Assembly (NCBI RefSeq): GCF_014642655.1
Contig: NZ_BMIR01000011.1
Span: forward strand, 62,001-126,000
Direction of reading: 5' to 3'
DNA from: Pullulanibacillus camelliae
Lineage (GTDB): Bacteria > Bacillota > Bacilli > Bacillales > Sporolactobacillaceae
DNA: 64,000 nt
The notes under the pieces are model-generated. The model saw only the letters and a program-made list of their open reading frames with translations. It ran no database searches and was not told the origin of the DNA. Numbering within the stretch: position 1 is the first letter of the stretch; every line of letters begins with the position of its first letter. Below are positions 60,523 through 64,000 of this stretch, piece after piece. The position numbers and the translations under genes are program-made.

Positions 60523-61473
60523 GTGAAGGTAGTTTCAACAGCGAATTTACAGAAGGGGCTTCAAGAACACTTGCTATCAACGTTTTCAGAGATTGACTTT
60601 TTATTTTACGCCAATATCGAAGCGGCAGATGAGGCGTTGTTTAGCGCTGACATCTTAATTACATATGGTGAGGACCTTACTGAAGCACACATTGAACAGG
60701 CTGAGCAGCTTAAGTGGATTATGGTAATCTCAGCAGGGCTTGAGAAGATGCCACTTGCTTTAATAAAGAAAAAGGGAATAATGGTTACAAACGCGAGGGG
60801 TATCCATAAAATTCCAATGGCGGAATATACCATAGGGGCCATGCTACAATTTGTTAAAAATATGCGTCAGTGGTCAGAAAATCAATCCCATCATCAATGG
60901 AATAAAGCGATCCCCACGGGAGAGCTTGCTGGAAAGACGGTCACCATTATTGGTCCTGGAGCCATCGGTCAAGAAATTGCTAGGCTGGGAGCAGCTTTTC
61001 GTATGAAATCCCTTGGTGTGAGCCGAAGTGGACAGCCATTGGAACATTTTGACCAAATTTATAGCATAGATGAGATTGAACAGGCGTTGCCTGATGCTGA
61101 CTTTGTTGTAGCGATTCTACCTCAAACCGAGCAGACAGAGGGTTTGATTAAAGAACGGCATTTTGCATTGATGTCAGAGCAGGCCATCTTTATAAACATT
61201 GGACGTGGGAAGACTGTTGTTCAGGATGATTTACTTAAGGCCTTGCAATCCGGCATGATCAGAGGAGCCGTGCTGGACGTTTTTGAAGAAGAACCGCTAG
61301 ATCAATCGCATCCCTTTTGGGAGATGGATAATGTGATAGTGACACCGCATGTTTCATCAGCGACATCTGAATATCAGCCGCGATCGATCACAATATTTGA
61401 GCATAACTTGAAGGTCTATCTCTCTGGGGAGAATAATTTTATAAATGCTATTGACTTAGATCGGGGGTACTAA
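60523..61473 (+). CDS. D-isomer-specific 2-hydroxyacid dehydrogenase
   Basis: A 316-residue NAD(P)-dependent dehydrogenase. It has the Rossmann motif IIGPGAIGQEIARLGAAF (about 145-162), a phosphate-binding SRSG turn suggesting NADPH, the catalytic arginine in FINIGRGKTV, glutamate in DVFEEEPL and histidine in VTPHVSSATSEY. Relatives reduce glyoxylate, hydroxypyruvate or other 2-keto acids. GTG 60523 has GAGGTGGATATAA upstream. It is followed after one base by the cobalamin adenosyltransferase, so they are coupled, although no metabolic link between the two is obvious. Confidence 0.9.
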   Translation: MKVVSTANLQKGLQEHLLSTFSEIDFLFYANIEAADEALFSADILITYGEDLTEAHIEQAEQLKWIMVISAGLEKMPLALIKKKGIMVTNARGIHKIPMAEYTIGAMLQFVKNMRQWSENQSHHQWNKAIPTGELAGKTVTIIGPGAIGQEIARLGAAFRMKSLGVSRSGQPLEHFDQIYSIDEIEQALPDADFVVAILPQTEQTEGLIKERHFALMSEQAIFINIGRGKTVVQDDLLKALQSGMIRGAVLDVFEEEPLDQSHPFWEMDNVIVTPHVSSATSEYQPRSITIFEHNLKVYLSGENNFINAIDLDRGY

Positions 61474-61474
61474 A

Positions 61475-62026
61475 GTGGCAAGGATTTATACACGTTCGGG
61501 TGACAAAGGCACCACGTCACTCATTTATGGCAAAAGAGTAAGTAAAAATGATGGAAGAGTAGAAGCTTATGGGACATGTGATGAAGCGAATTCAATGATC
61601 GGCTTGGCTTTAAGCTCCCTTCATTCGCAGTCCTTCAAAGGTAAGGAAGCATTTATGCAGACATTTCATCAAGTGCAAACCATGCTCTTTCATGTGGGCT
61701 CAGAATTAGCGACACCTGAGGGGGAGCCTGTACACTGGTCTGTTCATGAAGAGCATGTAAAGCAGTTAGAGGCAACGATTGATGCATGGCAGAGCCAATT
61801 AGCACCATTAAAACAATTTATTTTACCGGGAGGCGGACAAGCCGGAGCGGCTTTACATGTTGCCCGAACAATTGTAAGAAGAGCGGAAAGATGTGCCGTT
61901 GCCATTGCCGAAGAAATCAATCCCATGGCATTAGCCTATCTCAATCGACTTTCTGACTTTTTGTTCGTATCTAGCCGCTACATTAATCATATACTAAATG
62001 ACCAAGAGCATGTTCTTCACGAATAA
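61475..62026 (+). CDS. Corrinoid adenosyltransferase, PduO type (YvqK-like)
   Basis: A 183-residue ATP:cob(I)alamin adenosyltransferase, which makes adenosylcobalamin. The ATP-binding start is IYTRSGDKGTTSLIYGKRVS and the conserved DEAN motif is in VEAYGTCDEANSMIG; RTIVRRAERCAVAIA and LNRLSDFLFVSSRYIN hold the arginine and aspartate residues that pair in the trimer. Length is normal. The GTG start is one base after the preceding stop, with no ribosome site other than the end of that gene, so it depends on translational coupling. No cobalamin-dependent enzyme gene is in view. Confidence 0.93.
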   Translation: MARIYTRSGDKGTTSLIYGKRVSKNDGRVEAYGTCDEANSMIGLALSSLHSQSFKGKEAFMQTFHQVQTMLFHVGSELATPEGEPVHWSVHEEHVKQLEATIDAWQSQLAPLKQFILPGGGQAGAALHVARTIVRRAERCAVAIAEEINPMALAYLNRLSDFLFVSSRYINHILNDQEHVLHE

Positions 62027-62062
62027 GAATCATTTTCAATAATCCTTTAGCAGGGCTTTTAA

Positions 62063-62092
62063 TTGACAGGATTAGGGTCGGGGCATTAAAAT
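62063..62092 (+). promoter_or_regulatory. Sigma-A promoter of perR
   Basis: TTGACA (62063-62068), 18 bases, TAAAAT (62087-62092). Confidence 0.65.
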
Positions 62093-62103
62093 GAAAATAT
62101 AGA

Positions 62104-62118
62104 TTATAAAGATTATCA
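62104..62118 (+). promoter_or_regulatory. PerR-like box at the perR promoter (autoregulation)
   Basis: TTATAAAGATTATCA matches 12 of 14 informative positions of the PerR box and lies just downstream of the -10, where repressor binding would block transcription. perR is autorepressed in B. subtilis. Confidence 0.6.
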
Positions 62119-62158
62119 TTTAATAATCATTGCCTTCAAGAAAGTGAGGTGCATGGCG

Positions 62159-62599
62159 ATGCCGGAAGGACGTATAAAAGAAGCAATCAATACTTTGAAG
62201 AAGTCTGGAGTTAGAATAACGCCACAACGTCATGCCATTTTAGAGTATTTAATTGTTACGATGTCTCATCCAACTGCAGATGATATTTATAAAGCTTTGG
62301 AATCAAAATTCCCTAATATGAGTGTTGCAACCGTTTATAATAATTTACGGGTCTTCAAAAAGGCAGGACTTGTCAACGAATTAACGTATGGTGATTCATC
62401 AAGTCGTTTTGATTTTTCCACTTCAGATCATTATCATGTGATCTGTGAGGAATGTGGAAAAATTGTTGACTTTTCATACCCTGGCTTAGACGAAGTTGAG
62501 AATCTCGCTGAGCATGTTACCGGGTTTTCGGTCAATAAGCACCGAATGGAAATTTATGGTACATGTGCCGAGTGTCGCGAGAAATCCTTAAAGCACTAA
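62159..62599 (+). CDS. perR: Peroxide-responsive repressor PerR (Fur family)
   Basis: A 146-residue regulator with a winged helix (about 1-80; [29 protein letters not shown]) and a metal-binding dimer domain. Zinc cysteines are C96, C99, C136 and C139; the regulatory Fe/Mn ligands H37, D85, H91, H93 and D104 are all present at the same numbers as in B. subtilis PerR, which also fixes the start at ATG 62159 (GAGGTG seven bases upstream) rather than 62153 or GTG 62144. Iron-catalysed oxidation of H37 or H91 releases DNA on peroxide exposure. Likely targets in this window are perR itself, the zosA-like gene and perhaps the thioredoxin-like gene. Confidence 0.96.
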   Translation: MPEGRIKEAINTLKKSGVRITPQRHAILEYLIVTMSHPTADDIYKALESKFPNMSVATVYNNLRVFKKAGLVNELTYGDSSSRFDFSTSDHYHVICEECGKIVDFSYPGLDEVENLAEHVTGFSVNKHRMEIYGTCAECREKSLKH

Positions 62600-62612
62600 T
62601 AATGCTGGATCT

Positions 62613-62655
62613 AGAGGCCTTATCTTAAGTAAAAACTTTTGAGTGCCTCTTTTTT
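62613..62655 (+). terminator. Terminator of perR
   Basis: AGAGGC / GCCTCT outer stem, AAGT/ACTT inner stem, then TTTTTT. Confidence 0.7.
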
Positions 62656-62840
62656 GTGCTTTGAGATAACATAAATTGTTGCCACGAGCGAAGAAGGGGA
62701 AAGGTTTAAGAAAGGCGTAGATTTCCACTAGCAGAGTTTTGACGCTTTCTTTAATGTGTACTCAAAATGAGGCATGTCAGGAGCAATAGCGTAGGAATAA
62801 GTATAGGCTAAATTTTTCTTGCGTTTTGATTTTAGAAGAC

Positions 62841-62873
62841 CACGGTGATGTAAGTCAAACCGTGTTTTTTTTT
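62841..62873 (+). terminator. Terminator-like hairpin without an upstream gene
   Basis: CACGGT / ACCGTG, 12-base loop, then nine T residues. The nearest upstream gene already has its own terminator 186 bases earlier. A short transcript between 62656 and 62873 is possible. Confidence 0.6.
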
Positions 62874-62880
62874 GTAATAA

Positions 62881-63160
62881 TTGAGAAAGCATAAAATTTT
62901 GGGTGCTAATGGAGTGGATCGTAGTGGACGAAGTTTCCTAATCACGGCTTGAACGCAACATAAGGCAGAGACAAAGTAACAAAAAGCATGACAATTTTAA
63001 CATAAGCCAGCGAAGCCAGCGACAAATTAACGAATAAAACCCGAAGTTTCCGAAAAGAGCACAAATCCGAGGGCCAAGTTTCCGAATCCAGGCATGAGCG
63101 TAACAAATGCAGAGACAAGAAAACAAAGCCAATGTTATTTTAACAAAAAGCTTGCTCAAA
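62881..63160. repeat. Repeat R5 cluster with an R2-like edge
   Basis: An R2-like AAAGCATAAAATTTTGGG opens the stretch. Then GAAGTTTCC, GAACGCAACA, AGAGACAAAGTAACAAAAAGC recur in altered form two to three times up to 63153, and again at 57918-58014. 62656-62840 and 63281-63443 show no gene. Confidence 0.6.
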
Positions 63161-63236
63161 AATGGCTAAAGCAGACTGTCAATCCGGGCAACGATGCCCT
63201 TCTTCATATCCAAAATTTTTTATTAAAGCTTAATTT

Positions 63237-63280
63237 GGGCTTGTAAAAGAGGTAATAACCGTGTTTATACAAGCCCGTTT
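63237..63280. terminator. Hairpin of unknown role
   Basis: GGGCTTGTA / TACAAGCCC, perfect 9-bp stem with a 22-base loop and GTTT after it. No gene nearby uses it clearly. Confidence 0.4.
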
Positions 63281-63443
63281 CCGACTGAGAGCTTTGAGGT
63301 GGCAACCGAACAGCAGAAGTGCTTTATCCATTGTAGCCGGCATTCTGGCTTTGCGGGAACGGCTCGGTTTTTCCTATAACGGATAAAAAGTCTATGGCCT
63401 GGTGCTGTGTTAGGCTGCTCGTTTTAGTCCAACCTCATATTAT

Positions 63444-64000
63444 TCATTTTTCATCAATAATATTGTCATAGAAGTGCTTTGAATTGAAGAAAAAACGATC
63501 CAATGCCTCTTTTACCTTATCAGGCTGTCTCGATTTCAAAGCGATTAACATTTTGGAGCGTGAATGAATGCTATCCTCAATCGCCCCTGGAACATGAAGG
63601 AGCTTCAGGCTGCTTTCTCTTCTTAAATGAATAATGGTTTGCATTAATTTATAGTAGATCTGATTCCCACAGATTTCACCTGCATACAGATCAAATTGCT
63701 CTAATAAATGCAGAAAGGTTTCAGGAGATGTTTGTTCATCTGCTGATACGATGTCTTGGAGCTTAGTTTCCAATTGCTTTAAGTGATCATCGGAGGCAAA
63801 CTTACACGCTTCTATAAAAATTTCTGATTCAATTAATTTCCGGGCAGCATAGATTTCATCAAGGTTGTGAATCTCATTATGAAATAATAGGGTAATGGTA
63901 TCGCTTGGTATAATGGCTTCCTTCTTATTGACAAAGCTTCCTTCTCCTGCTTTGATCGTGATTAATCCAATCAAAGAGAGGGCGCGTAAAGCCTCACGCA
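63444..64000 (-). CDS. GntR/FadR family transcriptional regulator (5' end outside window)
   Basis: The frame is open to the right edge. The visible 185 or so residues begin with the end of the winged helix (REALRALSLIGLITIKAG, then EGSFV wing), so only the first 30-40 residues are missing. Then comes a helical FCD ligand domain: LDEIYAARKLIESEIF (metal-ligand region), then FDLYAGEICGNQIYY and SIHSRSKMLIALKSRQPDK. FCD regulators sense small organic acids such as lactate, gluconate or citrate. The expected last FCD histidines are seen only in part (ligand set D/H/H not complete), so metal binding is uncertain. The target is likely beyond the window. Confidence 0.85.
   Translation of the reverse strand, partial: REALRALSLIGLITIKAGEGSFVNKKEAIIPSDTITLLFHNEIHNLDEIYAARKLIESEIFIEACKFASDDHLKQLETKLQDIVSADEQTSPETFLHLLEQFDLYAGEICGNQIYYKLMQTIIHLRRESSLKLLHVPGAIEDSIHSRSKMLIALKSRQPDKVKEALDRFFFNSKHFYDNIIDEK

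Noticed and set aside
62925-63160. Possible CRISPR array because short motifs recur
   Set aside because: Units differ in length and sequence, spacing is irregular, and no cas gene is present in the window.

Overview
The window comes from the chromosome of a low-GC, endospore-forming member of the Bacillales. The evidence is a gamma-type small acid-soluble spore protein, the cortex muramic-lactam deacetylase PdaA, strong AGGAGG ribosome sites with frequent TTG and GTG starts, a PerR regulator whose metal and cysteine positions match the Bacillus subtilis protein, and two stretches of B. subtilis-like gene order. One stretch follows the yfj/yfk region (yfkM, yfkJ, yfkH, yfkF, yfkD, pdaA). The other follows the yfh/yga region (yfhD, yfhE, recX, yfhH, yfhP, mutY, sspE, ygaC, ygaD, ygaE, hemL, bcp, perR). 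Many accessory genes and noncoding repeats separate these conserved genes. Placement near Sporolactobacillaceae-type bacilli is only a guess.

Layout. 1-5.5 kb: a plus-strand peptide or acyl-amino-acid degradation cluster (end of an M20 carboxypeptidase, M28 peptidase, enolase-superfamily epimerase, a broken SDR dehydrogenase, a second M20 hydrolase). 5.6-9.4 kb: two amino acid transporters on the minus strand (an NSS transporter with a MetS-like small subunit, and an APC permease). 9.5-17.5 kb: DJ-1-type stress protein behind a sigma-B-like promoter, ureohydrolase-like protein, oligoendopeptidase F, BsuPI lipoprotein, YjbQ, LMW phosphatase, CvfC-like HEAT protein, YihY. 17.9-22 kb: an AlsS-like ThDP enzyme paired with a membrane-anchored glutamate-synthase-domain protein, then a HAD phosphatase. 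22.5-31.9 kb: ZosA-like P-type ATPase behind two PerR-like boxes, VanZ-like protein, acylphosphatase, thioredoxin-like protein, MFS and MATE transporters, OsmC, YhfC protease, YfkD. 32.5-36.5 kb: pdaA, a DnaA-box cluster, and an SsuABC/NrtT-type ABC operon. 36.9-38.6 kb: a gene-poor stretch with a transposase remnant. 38.9-43.6 kb: ROK repressor divergent from a galT-galK-galE operon. 43.6-64 kb: yfhD/yfhE small genes, a tRNA-like remnant, recX, yfhH, yfhP, mutY, sspE, SRAP protein, ntdP, ABC exporter, ArAE exporter, hemL, OPT transporter with PqqD partner, NUDIX, MDR reductase, bcp, 2-hydroxyacid dehydrogenase, PduO-type cobalamin adenosyltransferase, perR, and a truncated GntR/FadR regulator.

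The genes form several working groups: peptide and amino acid scavenging; peroxide and metal stress (perR, bcp, OsmC, ZosA-like ATPase, thioredoxin-like protein), with Fur-family boxes visible at three promoters; the Leloir galactose pathway; and sporulation or germination functions. The most unusual feature is noncoding. A mosaic of dispersed intergenic repeats, including a hairpin element with a compensatory base-pair change and modules ending in terminator-like hairpins, fills most of the larger gaps.
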